In this document: piece by piece, positions 1 to 8,456 of the stretch
Layout of the letters: every line of letters begins with the position of its first letter
How positions within the stretch are numbered: position 1 is the first letter of the stretch
Assembly (NCBI GenBank): GCA_964244955.1
Contig: CAXTKQ010000002.1
Span: 1 to 64,000, forward strand
DNA length: 64,000 nt
Reading direction: 5' to 3'
From: Mucilaginibacter_A sp964244955
Lineage (GTDB): Bacteria; Bacteroidota; Bacteroidia; Sphingobacteriales; Sphingobacteriaceae
Notes under the pieces: generated by a model
Seen by the model: only the letters and a program-made list of their open reading frames with translations
The model's database searches: none
What the model was told of the DNA's origin: nothing
Made by a program: the position numbers and the translations under genes

Positions 1-1
1 A

Positions 2-973
2 CACATCCGGCAGGCAAAGCAAAAAATATTTTCGCAAGCCAATACGGTACTGATTGATCTGTACTGGCAGCTGGGTAAAACCATTAGTGAAAAAGTAGCA
101 TTTGAGGCATGGGGCAAAGGCGTAGTTAAGGAACTGGCAAAATACATCGCCAAAAATGACCCCGAAAGCAAAGGTTTTAGCGATAAAAACTTGTGGCGTA
201 TGAAGCAATTCTACGAAACCTACCATACTGATGAAAAACTTGCCATACTGTGGCGGGCATTATCCTGGAGCCATAATTTGGCTATCTTTTCGCGTTGTAA
301 AACTTCTGAAGAGCGAAAGTTTTATTTGAATCTATCTAACAGAGAAAATTACAGTTTCCGCGAACTTGACCGGCAAATTTCAGCATGTTTATTTGAACGC
401 ACTATGTTTGGAAATCAAAAACTCTCAACAGTGTTGAGAGAATTGCATCCAAATGTCAATCAAGTATTTAAAGATAATTATGTGCTGGAGTTTTTGGGCT
501 TGCCAGATGTCCACAGCGAAAACGACCTGCAAAAAGCACTTACCCGCCACATGAAAGCTTTTATCCTTGAGCTGGGCAAAGACTTTATTTTTATGGGCGA
601 AAATTACAGGCTGCAAGTAGGCAACCAGGATTTTTATATTGATTTGCTGTTTTATCACCGGGATTTGTGCGCCCTGATCGCTTTTGAGCTAAAGATCGGC
701 AGGTTTATGCCCGAACATTTGGGTCAGCTAAACTTCTATCTGGAAGCCTTGGACAGAGATGTAAAAAAGCAACACGAAAACCCCAGTATTGGCGTGCTGT
801 TGTGCCGGGATAAAGACGAAGAAGTAGTAGAGTATGCTTTGTCTCGCAACCTATCACCTACCCTCATTGCGCAGTACCAACTGCAATTGCCGGATAAAAT
901 GCTGATCAAGCAAAAACTCCACGAATTTTATGAACAACACCTGCCGGAAAGCAAAGATTTAGAATTGGAATGA
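2..973 (+). CDS. YhcG-type PDDEXK nuclease (DUF1016), 5' end outside window
   Basis: The reading frame is open from base 2, so the gene starts before the window; a TTG at 191 is internal. The visible N-terminal part (LIDLYWQLGKTIS, GFSDKNLWRMKQFY) is the DUF1016 N-terminal helical domain. The C-terminal half carries the PDDEXK nuclease core: D in YIDLLFYH and the ELK of AFELKIG. Family members are often inserted in type I restriction operons. The stop overlaps the hsdS start (ATGA at 970), so the two are cotranslated. Known: YhcG proteins are restriction-like nucleases of poorly defined role. Inferred: an accessory nuclease of this R-M locus. Confidence 0.85.
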   Translation, partial: HIRQAKQKIFSQANTVLIDLYWQLGKTISEKVAFEAWGKGVVKELAKYIAKNDPESKGFSDKNLWRMKQFYETYHTDEKLAILWRALSWSHNLAIFSRCKTSEERKFYLNLSNRENYSFRELDRQISACLFERTMFGNQKLSTVLRELHPNVNQVFKDNYVLEFLGLPDVHSENDLQKALTRHMKAFILELGKDFIFMGENYRLQVGNQDFYIDLLFYHRDLCALIAFELKIGRFMPEHLGQLNFYLEALDRDVKKQHENPSIGVLLCRDKDEEVVEYALSRNLSPTLIAQYQLQLPDKMLIKQKLHEFYEQHLPESKDLELE

Positions 974-2226
974 GTGAAGAAATAAGAAATAAGTTGGTGC
1001 CGAAGTTGAGGTTTCCTGAGTTTCAAAATGCGGCGGATTGGCTGTGCACTACTATTGGAGAAGTTGGTACGTTTTACTACGGCAAGAGTGCACCAAAGTG
1101 GTCCTTATTTAGTGATGCACCAACCCTCTGCGTTAGGTACGGAGAGCTATATACAAAATTCGATACAATAATTTCCAAAGTTTTATCACGCACAAATATT
1201 GATTCGAGCAATTTGAGATTTAGTAAGGGCGGGGAAATTCTTATTCCACGAGTTGGTGAAGTTCCGCAAGATTTTGCAAAAAACTGTTGTTATCTTCCAT
1301 TTTCAAATATTGCTATTGGCGAAATGATTAGTGTATATGAAACAAAAGAATACCCAATTTTTTACGCATATTATTTCAGAACACTATGGAAACAATTTGC
1401 CGAAGTTGTTGAAGGGCAAAATGTAAAAAACCTATATTATTTCAATCTTGAACCAATCGTTGTTGGAAAACCTTCATTCCTAGAACAACAAAAAATAGCC
1501 GATTGTCTTTCTTCTTTAGATGATTTAATTACTGCCCAAAAACAAAAACTCGAAGCACTCAAAACCCATAAAAAAGGGTTGATGCAACAGCTTTTCCCCG
1601 CCGAAGGTGAAACGGTGCCTAAATTGCGGTTTGCGGAGTTTAGGGAAAGTGGGGATTGGGTGAAGAAGAAATTAGGAGATATAGGAAAATTTACTGGCGG
1701 AGGTACACCAAGTCGAATGAATGAAGAGTTTTGGAAAGGTGATATCCCTTGGATTTCGAGTTCTGATTTACATGAAGATTCGATATATTCAATAAAAATC
1801 AATCGTTTTATAACAAAAGAAGCATTACAGGGATCAGCAACAAAATTAGTCCCTAAAAACAGCATTCTGCTTGTATCTCGTGTAGGTGTTGGTAAATTGG
1901 CAATTTCTAAAAATACAGTTTGTACGAGTCAGGATTTCACAAACTTAACTCCTGCAAATGACAATCTCATCTTTTTAGCTTATTATTTAAAATTTAATAG
2001 TAAAGTTCTTCTTTCGTTTAGTCAAGGAATGGCTATTATGGGATTTACAAAAGATGACATTTCAAATTTGGAGTTACTGTTACCAACAAATAAAGAACAA
2101 CAAAAAATTGCCGATTGCCTTTCTTCTTTAGATGAACTTATTGCAGCGCAAACAGAAAAAATAGAAGCATTAAAACAGCATAAAAAAGGTTTGATGCAAC
2201 AACTCTTCCCAATTTTTACCCTATAA
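970..2226 (+). CDS. hsdS: Type I restriction-modification specificity subunit HsdS
   Basis: A 418-aa protein with the two-TRD layout of HsdS: TRD1 about residues 15-165, a central helical spacer about 170-205, TRD2 about 225-375 and a second helical spacer to the C-terminus. The spacers are near copies of each other (QQKIADCLSSLD, then HKKGLMQQLFP), and the entry to each TRD repeats as VPKLRF. HsdS reads the bipartite DNA target and joins two HsdM and two HsdR subunits. It starts inside the stop of the YhcG-type gene and ends 7 nt before hsdM. The order S then M is the reverse of the common hsdR-hsdM-hsdS. Confidence 0.93.
   Translation: MSEEIRNKLVPKLRFPEFQNAADWLCTTIGEVGTFYYGKSAPKWSLFSDAPTLCVRYGELYTKFDTIISKVLSRTNIDSSNLRFSKGGEILIPRVGEVPQDFAKNCCYLPFSNIAIGEMISVYETKEYPIFYAYYFRTLWKQFAEVVEGQNVKNLYYFNLEPIVVGKPSFLEQQKIADCLSSLDDLITAQKQKLEALKTHKKGLMQQLFPAEGETVPKLRFAEFRESGDWVKKKLGDIGKFTGGGTPSRMNEEFWKGDIPWISSSDLHEDSIYSIKINRFITKEALQGSATKLVPKNSILLVSRVGVGKLAISKNTVCTSQDFTNLTPANDNLIFLAYYLKFNSKVLLSFSQGMAIMGFTKDDISNLELLLPTNKEQQKIADCLSSLDELIAAQTEKIEALKQHKKGLMQQLFPIFTL
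1489..1533 (+). repeat. hsdS spacer repeat, copy 1
   Basis: This coding repeat (start CAACAAAAAATAGCCGATTG) is nearly identical to 2098-2142 (CAACAAAAAATTGCCGATTG). In HsdS such repeats allow recombination that swaps target-recognition domains. Confidence 0.7.
2098..2142 (+). repeat. hsdS spacer repeat, copy 2
   Basis: Direct partner of 1489-1533, 609 bp downstream and in the same reading frame; the interval equals one target-recognition domain. Confidence 0.7.
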
Positions 2227-2233
2227 AAACAGC

Positions 2234-3874
2234 ATGACCGCATTAGAACAACAACAATTAGGCAAAACGCTTTGGGCCATAGCAGATGATTTGCGCGGTG
2301 CCATGAATGCCGATGATTTTCGGGATTACATGTTGTCCTTTTTGTTTTTGCGTTATTTATCAGATAACTACGAAACGGCAGCAAAAAAAGAATTAGGCCC
2401 CGATTATCCAACTTTAAATATTGGTGATAAAAGAAGCCCTTTAACCGTATGGTATGCAGCCAATGAAGCAGATGTAGAAGAGTTTGAAAAGCAAATGCGC
2501 CGCAAAGTGCATTATGTAATAGAGCCGAAACATTTATGGAACAGTATTGCCGAAATGGCACGGACGCAACATCCGGACTTGCTGGAAACCTTACAAGCTG
2601 GTTTTAAATACATCGAAAACCATTCTTTCGCCAGTAGCTTCCAGGGTTTGTTTTCCGAGATCAACCTCGATTCGGAAAAATTGGGTAAAAACTATACGGA
2701 GCGGAATGCAAGGCTTTGCACCATTATCCAAAAAATAGCCGATGGCATTGCTAAATTCTCTGCCAACAGCGATGTTTTGGGCGATGCTTACGAATACCTG
2801 ATTGGGCAGTTTGCAGCAGGTTCCGGCAAAAAAGCAGGCGAGTTTTATACGCCGCAACAGATATCAAGCATCCTATCTGAAATTGTAACGTTAGACNNNN
2901 NNNNNNGTCAGGACCCATCTCTCGGTAAAAAGAAAAAGCTGGATAAAGTGCTTGATTTTGCATGTGGTTCGGGTTCATTGCTTTTAAATGTGAGAAGACA
3001 ATTAGGCGCACATGGCATCGGCAAAATTTACGGACAGGAAAAAAATATTACCACTTACAACCTGGCCCGTATGAACATGCTGCTGCATGGCGTAAAAGAC
3101 ACGGAGTTTGAAATTCACCATGGGGATTCTTTACTGAACGATTGGGATATGTTAAACGAAATGAACCCGGCAAAAAAGATGGAGTTTGATGCCATTGTAG
3201 CCAATCCGCCATTTAGCTATCGTTGGGAGCCAACCGAGGTTTTGGGCGAAGATTTTCGTTTTAAAAGTTATGGACTTGCACCTAAATCAGCAGCAGATTT
3301 TGCATTCCTCCTGCATGGTTTTCACTTTTTGGGCGAAGAAGGTACAATGGCAATTATCTTGCCACATGGGGTTTTATTTCGCGGTGGTGCCGAAGAACGC
3401 ATCCGAATGAAGCTTTTAAAAGACGGCCATGTTGATACCGTGATTGGCTTACCTGCCAATTTGTTTTTTTCAACCGGTATCCCTGTTTGTATTCTGGTGT
3501 TGAAAAAATGCAAGAAATTTGATGATGTGCTATTTATTAACGCCAGTGAATATTTTGAAAAAGGCAAAAGGCAAAATCGTTTACGGGATGGAGAAGTTGG
3601 CGAGCCAAACGATATCCGGAAGATTGTAGAAACTTATCAATACCGCAATCAAAACGATGTTAGCTATTCCCGTCGTGTATCGATGGACGAGATTGAAAAA
3701 AACAATTTCAACCTAAATATTTCACGGTATGTAAGTACGTCCGTTTCAGAAGAAATAATAGACCTAAAAGAAGTATTCAACAAATTGACTGAGATTGAGC
3801 AAAAAGCTAATGATGCTGCCAATACACATAATAAGTTTTTGATCGAATTGGGTTTGCCGTCAATTAAGGCTTAG
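2234..3874 (+). CDS. hsdM: Type I restriction-modification DNA methyltransferase HsdM
   Basis: A 546-aa N6-adenine methyltransferase. It shows the HsdM N-terminal helical domain (LWAIADDLRGAMNADDFRDY), the FYTPQQ motif, the SAM-binding motif I (DFACGSGSLLLN) and catalytic motif IV (ANPPF). It pairs with HsdS to methylate the host target. A ten-N gap at 2897-2906 sits between VTLD and QDPS. Homologues read VTLDSQ there, so the real gap may be a single base (AGT = S). No hsdR follows: the next gene is convergent. hsdR may lie upstream of the window. Confidence 0.95.
   Translation: MTALEQQQLGKTLWAIADDLRGAMNADDFRDYMLSFLFLRYLSDNYETAAKKELGPDYPTLNIGDKRSPLTVWYAANEADVEEFEKQMRRKVHYVIEPKHLWNSIAEMARTQHPDLLETLQAGFKYIENHSFASSFQGLFSEINLDSEKLGKNYTERNARLCTIIQKIADGIAKFSANSDVLGDAYEYLIGQFAAGSGKKAGEFYTPQQISSILSEIVTLDXXXXQDPSLGKKKKLDKVLDFACGSGSLLLNVRRQLGAHGIGKIYGQEKNITTYNLARMNMLLHGVKDTEFEIHHGDSLLNDWDMLNEMNPAKKMEFDAIVANPPFSYRWEPTEVLGEDFRFKSYGLAPKSAADFAFLLHGFHFLGEEGTMAIILPHGVLFRGGAEERIRMKLLKDGHVDTVIGLPANLFFSTGIPVCILVLKKCKKFDDVLFINASEYFEKGKRQNRLRDGEVGEPNDIRKIVETYQYRNQNDVSYSRRVSMDEIEKNNFNLNISRYVSTSVSEEIIDLKEVFNKLTEIEQKANDAANTHNKFLIELGLPSIKA
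2897..2906. other. Assembly gap (10 N) in hsdM
   Basis: Ten N. Family alignment predicts one residue here, so the true missing length is probably about 1 nt rather than 10. Confidence 0.9.
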
Positions 3875-3927
3875 CAAGCTTTTTAATATTCCAATTGTAT
3901 TTAAAGTGCAAATTACTGATTAGTATT

Positions 3928-4602
3928 TTATTTCTTCAACAATTCCAAAACCTCCGTCTTCAAATAATCCTTAATAAAAAACAACACATTATCATGCTCA
4001 CTAAAATCCTCGGCTTCGTGCGCGGTAGTTAAGGCAACACATTTCATCCCGGCATTTTTGGCTGCTTCCACGCCTTTGGGCGCATCTTCAAAAACGATAC
4101 AATCTTCCGGTTTTACGCCCAATGCTTCGGCGGCTTTTAAAAATGTTTCTGGATGAGGCTTGCTTTTCTCCACATCATTGGCGCTGATGATTGCTTTGAA
4201 AAAATGACGGATGTGCAAATTATCCACCACAAAATCAATATTAAAGGGGATTGCCGCCGAAGCAATGGCCAGTTGGATTTGCTGTTCGTTTGCTTTTTTC
4301 AGGAAATCATCCAAACCGGCAATCAGTTTTAAATGCGGCCGGAAACGTTCCTGGTAATCTTTTTCCTTTTTCATGGCGTATTCATCNNNNNNNNNNAGAC
4401 TGAATTTGCCTTTTCCAAAAACCCGTTCTAAAACTTCAGGGTTTTTGCCATACATTTCTTTTTTAACTTCTTCTTTGCTTAAACCGGCACCCAAATCGTT
4501 GTTTAAAATATCAACCCAGGCTTGCCCATGGTACGCCATGTTGTCCACCATTGTGCCGTCCATATCAAAAAGAAAAGCCTTTTTTTGTTGCTTGTTGTCC
4601 AT
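3928..4602 (-). CDS. HAD-superfamily hydrolase, beta-phosphoglucomutase-like
   Basis: A 224-aa class I HAD phosphatase with a helical cap. Motif I is FLFDMDGTMVDN (nucleophile D and acid D), motif II is the ASAA segment, and motif IV is VFEDAPKGVEAAKNAGM. This is the beta-PGM/phosphatase branch acting on sugar phosphates or similar small substrates; the substrate cannot be told from sequence. Ten N at 4387-4396 fall in the cap (after GKGKFS), and the frame is kept across them. It lies convergent to hsdM and downstream of a thioredoxin-like gene on the same strand, with a dispersed repeat between. Confidence 0.85.
   Translation of the reverse strand: MDNKQQKKAFLFDMDGTMVDNMAYHGQAWVDILNNDLGAGLSKEEVKKEMYGKNPEVLERVFGKGKFSXXXXDEYAMKKEKDYQERFRPHLKLIAGLDDFLKKANEQQIQLAIASAAIPFNIDFVVDNLHIRHFFKAIISANDVEKSKPHPETFLKAAEALGVKPEDCIVFEDAPKGVEAAKNAGMKCVALTTAHEAEDFSEHDNVLFFIKDYLKTEVLELLKK
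4387..4396. other. Assembly gap (10 N) in the HAD gene
   Basis: Ten N in the cap domain. Unlike the hsdM gap, a four-codon filling fits homologues here, so the length is uncertain. Confidence 0.9.
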
Positions 4603-4640
4603 ACCAGCAGCAACACCAATTTGAGGTTAAGGTTGCAGCA

Positions 4641-4670
4641 ACGCCAATTTTTGCCCGGTAAAAGAAGTAT
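4641..4670 (+). repeat. Dispersed repeat copy (HAD/thioredoxin intergenic)
   Basis: CCAATTTTTGCCCGGTAAAA followed by GAAGTAT, just 3' of the thioredoxin-like gene on the opposite strand. Confidence 0.8.
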
Positions 4671-4673
4671 GCC

Positions 4674-5138
4674 TTACTTTTTCTTTAGTGCTTCTTCTGC
4701 AAAACGCATCAAATCATCGGGCGCCATAAAACCCATCGTCCCGAGAACAGGTTTGGCGTTTTCATCAAAAATAATTAAGGTTGGATAAGCCTGGATTTTC
4801 CATTGTTGTGCCAGCATTGGGCCTTGTCCGGCTTCCATATCAATAGAAACGTTGATGAAGTTTTTGTTGAAAAAATCGGCCACTTTTTTATTGGTGAACG
4901 TACGCAGCTTCAGCATTTTACAGGGGCCGCACCAAATGGCGTAGCAATCTACAAAAATCCATTTTTTTTGTGCCGATGCTTTTTTTACGGCCGCGTTCCA
5001 ATCGTTCTCCACAAAAACAATTTTATCTGCCGGGGCAGTTTTAGCAACAGGAATTGGTTTAACAGCAGGAACTGGTTTAAAAGATGCAGCCGAAAAAAAT
5101 GCCGGTAAAAGAAGCATCCAAGTATATTTTCTGATCAT
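4674..5138 (-). CDS. Secreted/periplasmic thioredoxin-fold protein
   Basis: The 154-aa protein starts at the ATG at 5138 (MIRKYTWMLLLPAFFSAASF), which gives a clean signal peptide; an upstream in-frame ATG at 5219 would bury it and overlap the next gene. The thioredoxin domain has the redox motif WCGPC and the cis-proline region QAYPTLIIFDE. The likely role is disulfide exchange in the periplasm; DsbD-gamma or thioredoxin_7-like are the closest types. A dispersed repeat lies inside the signal-peptide coding region. The esterase gene is immediately upstream on the same strand. Confidence 0.88.
   Translation of the reverse strand: MIRKYTWMLLLPAFFSAASFKPVPAVKPIPVAKTAPADKIVFVENDWNAAVKKASAQKKWIFVDCYAIWCGPCKMLKLRTFTNKKVADFFNKNFINVSIDMEAGQGPMLAQQWKIQAYPTLIIFDENAKPVLGTMGFMAPDDLMRFAEEALKKK
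5101..5118 (+). repeat. Dispersed repeat copy inside thioredoxin signal-peptide codons
   Basis: GCCGGTAAAAGAAGCATC, antisense to the gene and encoding part of its hydrophobic signal sequence. Confidence 0.8.
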
Positions 5139-5199
5139 GATTGTAATTTTGATTTTAATAGTAACACAATATACGAAGATTGCAATTTGAGGTTTTGGT

Positions 5200-6345
5200 T
5201 TATTTGGTTGAGGTAACAACGTTTAAAAAGCGCTCTACCGTATAAGTGGCCAATTGTCCGCTCGGGCCGTTTAGGTTATAATCGCAACCATGCGTTGCCC
5301 AAGGCAAACTTAAAAAATAATGTTTTACGCCAAGCTGGTTTAGTTTTGCATTGAGGCGGACACTATGCTGATAAGAAACCAGCACATCATTTTTGCCATG
5401 GATCAGCAAAGTGGGAACCGATCGTGCCGAAGCAAACAAAATGGGCGAACTTGCCGCATAGTTCTTCGGAACTTGCTTGTAAGTTCCGCCCAAATAATCT
5501 TCCATCACTTTGTGCGAATCCAGAACCAATGGATTGGATGGAACAAAATATCCGAAGACCATATCTGCCGGGCCATAAAAATCAATTACGCCTTTTATGA
5601 CTTCATTTTTCAAAGTGTAAGCAGCCAGCAAAGCGATTTGCGCCCCGGCCGATCTTCCCAACAAAACAAAATTATTGGTATCAATTTGTAGTTTTTCTGC
5701 GTTTGTTTTTAGATAACCGATAGCGTTTTTTACATCTGCTACCGGCTGTGGGTTTTGGTATTGCGGTGCCAAACGGTATTCCATCGAAGCAACCTGATAA
5801 CCCCGGCGCGCCAGATAACTGTTCAGTTCGGGCAGTTGCTTGCGGTCGCCGCCACTCCATGAACCGCCGTGGATAACGATAACGCAAGGTTTTTTCCCTG
5901 CTGTTTTTGCGGGATAAAAATCCAGTTGCAAATCAACATCCGGATATTTTTGATAAGTAAAAGTTTGCGGCATGATTGCCTTTTCGTCAATCCCCGAAAA
6001 CATGGAAAAGCACGAATATGGTTTTTTAAGGTGCGGCTGTTTCAGATTGGCTTCTTCATTGCCTAAACTCGATTTTAATTCTTCCGGAAGTTTTGCGGCT
6101 ACACCGTAAGCCCGAAAAACAGGCGATAAAAACAGCATCAGTGTGATAAAAGCCAGAAAATCTCCGGCGCGCTTGTAGGCAATCAACCTGCTTCTAAACA
6201 AATAAAAGATGATGGTGAGGACGATAAAAACGTACGGAAACTCGGCAACTAAAATCGCCAGAATCCACAAATGGTAAGTTGGCGCGGGCAAAACGGCCAG
6301 CATGGAAACCAAAAACAACAGAAAAACCAGGAGTAAACGAAGCAT
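5200..6345 (-). CDS. Alpha/beta hydrolase with N-terminal membrane segments (esterase/lipase)
   Basis: A 381-aa protein. Residues about 1-90 hold three hydrophobic helices. The rest is an alpha/beta hydrolase of the hormone-sensitive-lipase/BD-FAE type: oxyanion motif HGGSWSGGD, nucleophile elbow GRSAGAQ, acid D in HGKNDVLVS, and a late His in WATHGCDYN. The substrate is likely a short acyl ester, with the catalytic domain on one face of the inner membrane. It precedes the thioredoxin-like gene on the same strand and may be cotranscribed with it. Confidence 0.88.
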   Translation of the reverse strand: MLRLLLVFLLFLVSMLAVLPAPTYHLWILAILVAEFPYVFIVLTIIFYLFRSRLIAYKRAGDFLAFITLMLFLSPVFRAYGVAAKLPEELKSSLGNEEANLKQPHLKKPYSCFSMFSGIDEKAIMPQTFTYQKYPDVDLQLDFYPAKTAGKKPCVIVIHGGSWSGGDRKQLPELNSYLARRGYQVASMEYRLAPQYQNPQPVADVKNAIGYLKTNAEKLQIDTNNFVLLGRSAGAQIALLAAYTLKNEVIKGVIDFYGPADMVFGYFVPSNPLVLDSHKVMEDYLGGTYKQVPKNYAASSPILFASARSVPTLLIHGKNDVLVSYQHSVRLNAKLNQLGVKHYFLSLPWATHGCDYNLNGPSGQLATYTVERFLNVVTSTK

Positions 6346-6392
6346 CAGTTATAATGTAGATGAATAGCTTTTAACCAATGCTGCTTTTACCA

Positions 6393-7121
6393 CTATATTT
6401 TTCGCAAGCGGATAATGTGCAAATGGTGCATCAGCCGCATAACCGGATAAGTTGGGTCAACCTCAAACCAGCGTTTGGCAAAGTTGGCATCGTTTGGTTT
6501 TTTGTGATGGTTGTTCTGGAAGAGTTCGCCCAGCATCAAAAAATCCAAAGGCAGCATATTTTTGCTGTGGTCGTGGTTATCAAAATTGGAATAGCCGTAT
6601 TTGTGGCCGCACCAGTTGACGATGGCGCCATGCAACGGGCCCATCAAAAAGTGCACCGGCAGCAATAAAAACATCCACCATTGCGTGGCAAAAGCAACAT
6701 AAAAGGCAATGTAGAAAAGGCCAAAACCGATGCGGCTTATCCAGGAATCGCCTATTCGATCAACAAAACCCCAGGTTGGGTAACGGTCGCGAAAAGCAGG
6801 TTCAGGCTCGATCCGGTGTTTTTGGTAATCCATGTAAATGTTTTTGGTTTTGATCATCATGCCCAAAACATCCTTTGCAAAATGCGGCGAGTGCGGGTCT
6901 TTCGGCGTATCGCTGTAGGTATGGTGCATGCGGTGCAAAATGGCATAAGCGCGCGGGTTTAAAAAAGAAGATCCCTGGAAAATGTAGGTCATGAAATAAA
7001 AGGCTTTTTCCCAAAAAGGGTTAAGCTTAAACACTTTGTGCGAAGCGTAACCGTGAAGAAAAAAAGTTTGAAAAAACAACGACAAGAACCAGTGGGACAA
7101 AAAGAAAATAAAAATGATCAT
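6393..7121 (-). CDS. Acyl-CoA/fatty acid desaturase
   Basis: A 242-aa integral membrane di-iron desaturase. Its histidine boxes are HGYASH (box 1), HRMHH (box 2), and the later clusters NHDH and NNHHKKP (box 3). Hydrophobic stretches lie around residues 1-25, 40-55 and 145-170. The family introduces a cis double bond into membrane acyl chains and needs an electron donor, which is not encoded nearby. It is short for the family but has every His cluster. The 460 bp upstream are gene-free. Confidence 0.88.
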   Translation of the reverse strand: MIIFIFFLSHWFLSLFFQTFFLHGYASHKVFKLNPFWEKAFYFMTYIFQGSSFLNPRAYAILHRMHHTYSDTPKDPHSPHFAKDVLGMMIKTKNIYMDYQKHRIEPEPAFRDRYPTWGFVDRIGDSWISRIGFGLFYIAFYVAFATQWWMFLLLPVHFLMGPLHGAIVNWCGHKYGYSNFDNHDHSKNMLPLDFLMLGELFQNNHHKKPNDANFAKRWFEVDPTYPVMRLMHHLHIIRLRKI

Positions 7122-7578
7122 TATAAAATGGGTTGAAGCAATACCATATACGTTAAAATGGCAGTTTTGATTTGGATTTTTCTGAGAAATGATGCTAAAA
7201 TAAGCTTAATTAACTTTCGGAACAAATGCTTTACCGCCTAAAACGGATTTATGCAGAAGTGGTTAAACACCGTTTTTAAAACAATTTAGTGCTATTTTAG
7301 AAAGTAAAGCAAACAATTCTCCTTTTAGTAAAAGAATACTTCAATAATGAAAATATTTATAACAGGTTTAAACAAGCCAGGTAAAAAAAGCCGATTGTGC
7401 TTAAAAATAACTTTTGATGTTGCTTTAATTAATTTTTATAACAGAAACTGGTAAAATTTTATATTTCTGATGCTAAAATTTTTTATTTTGATGTTATCAG
7501 CCTCCATAAACTTTGTAAAACCTAAAAAAATATTGAATTATTTAAAATTTTATATTTTTTTATAGGATTTATAAAAAC
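7122..7578. other. AT-rich gene-free stretch
   Basis: This stretch lies upstream of the desaturase. I see no open frame with coding character, no tRNA and no repeat copy, only AT-rich sequence that probably holds the desaturase promoter. Confidence 0.6.
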
Positions 7579-7599
7579 TTAGTGTTATCTTTACACTAT

Positions 7600-7703
7600 G
7601 AAAAAAAAGCAACGATAATTTTTTTCATTAAAAAAGTCTTCTCATAATTTAGGTTTATAATTGGTTAGTAAAAGCTCCTGCCCATCAGGAGCTTTACTTT
7701 TTT
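7600..7703 (+). ncRNA. Candidate small RNA or leader ending in an intrinsic terminator
   Basis: A Bacteroidota-like -10 region (TATCTTTA near 7584) is followed by a six-codon ORF (ATG AAA AAA AAG CAA CGA TAA at 7598) and then a perfect 10-bp hairpin with a T-tract at 7671-7703. No gene follows on this strand. This is inference from promoter-like and terminator-like signals only. Confidence 0.3.
7671..7703 (+). terminator. Intrinsic terminator
   Basis: The stem AAAGCTCCTG pairs with CAGGAGCTTT around the loop CCCAT, followed by ACTTTTTT. Confidence 0.75.
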
Positions 7704-7715
7704 ACAGGCTTTTTT

Positions 7716-7756
7716 GCAAAAAAAATCCGGGCCGAAACATTGGTTCCAACCCGGAT
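7716..7756 (-). terminator. Intrinsic terminator of the small lipoprotein gene
   Basis: On the minus strand ATCCGGG pairs with CCCGGAT, followed directly by a run of T, 28 nt past the stop of the 56-aa gene. Confidence 0.75.
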
Positions 7757-7783
7757 GACTGCTATAACAGCAATTATTTTGTT

Positions 7784-7954
7784 TTAATTGCTTCTTCCCC
7801 GAAAAAGGGAAATCAACCAAATAATTACCAGGATTACAACAACTACGGCTATAATACCTACGGCTGCCCCGGCTTTAAAAATTCCGCCAATAGCAGAACA
7901 ACTGCTTAACACCATCAGGGTTAATGCCAGTATAAAAAGGTTCAATTTTTTCAT
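7784..7954 (-). CDS. Small lipoprotein-like membrane peptide, 56 aa
   Basis: It starts MKKLNLFILALTLMVLSSCS, a lipoprotein signal with C19, then a GGIFKAG motif and a strongly hydrophobic segment (about residues 30-50) ending FRGRSN. It is a paralogue of the 58-aa product at 8140-8316: both have Met-Lys-Lys starts, a Cys near residue 19, the G-G-x-F-x-A-G motif, one transmembrane helix and a basic tail. Such peptides recur in Bacteroidota, and their function is unknown. It has its own terminator at 7716-7756. Confidence 0.75.
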   Translation of the reverse strand: MKKLNLFILALTLMVLSSCSAIGGIFKAGAAVGIIAVVVVILVIIWLISLFRGRSN

Positions 7955-8110
7955 GCAATTAGTTTTTAAGTTATTTGCCTAACAGGGGCAGTTGTGTATT
8001 GTTTTTGTAAAATTCCTGCTTCAATTGTTTAGGCCGATGTCCGTAAATAATTTGACCCTTGCTTAAATATTTCTCTTTTTTTAAAACATTCAAATCCTAA
8101 ACAAAACAAA

Positions 8111-8127
8111 TACTTCTTTTAGCACCC
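8111..8127 (-). repeat. Dispersed repeat copy between the two small lipoprotein genes
   Basis: The minus strand reads GGGTGCTAAAAGAAGTA, 13 nt from the stop of the 58-aa gene. Confidence 0.7.
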
Positions 8128-8139
8128 TTTTTTTGACCG

Positions 8140-8316
8140 CTAATTTCTGTTACGGCGGTTTGGCCTTTTAGAAATTATCCAAACAAACAACCCCAAAATA
8201 ATCAAAACAGAATAGATGCCCAGTTTAAACCCGGCCCTAAAAACACCGCCAACCACCATACAGCTTTGCATGGTGCCTGCCAAAATCAATAAGCCAAACA
8301 AAACCCTTTTTTTCAT
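8140..8316 (-). CDS. Small lipoprotein-like membrane peptide, 58 aa
   Basis: It starts MKKRVLFGLLILAGTMQSCM, with a lipobox-like Cys19, then VVGGVFRAGFKLG, a hydrophobic helix and a very basic C-terminus (SKRPNRRNRN). It is the second member of a tandem pair with 7784-7954. The pairing and the shared motif argue that both are real genes. One transmembrane helix with a positive cytoplasmic tail is expected. I do not recognise a function. Confidence 0.75.
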   Translation of the reverse strand: MKKRVLFGLLILAGTMQSCMVVGGVFRAGFKLGIYSVLIILGLFVWIISKRPNRRNRN

Positions 8317-8373
8317 GACGTAATATTATAAAATATTGAATGGTTAAAAGCGGAATATTTTCATTAATAATGT

Positions 8374-8400
8374 GATGCTTCTTTTATGCCCTAAAATTTT
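8374..8400 (-). repeat. Dispersed repeat copy upstream of 8457 gene
   Basis: The minus strand reads AAAATTTTAGGGCATAAAAG then AAGCATC, a near-full-length copy 57 nt before the start codon. Confidence 0.85.
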
Positions 8401-8456
8401 GCAACCACAATCAATCCTAAAGGTTTATTGTTCATACAGCATTAACAAAAGACACT

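Noticed and set aside
2434..2450. GGTGATAAAAGAAGCCC in hsdM as a dispersed repeat
   Set aside because: The core ends in CCC instead of CAT and the upstream half is absent; probably chance within GDKRSP codons.
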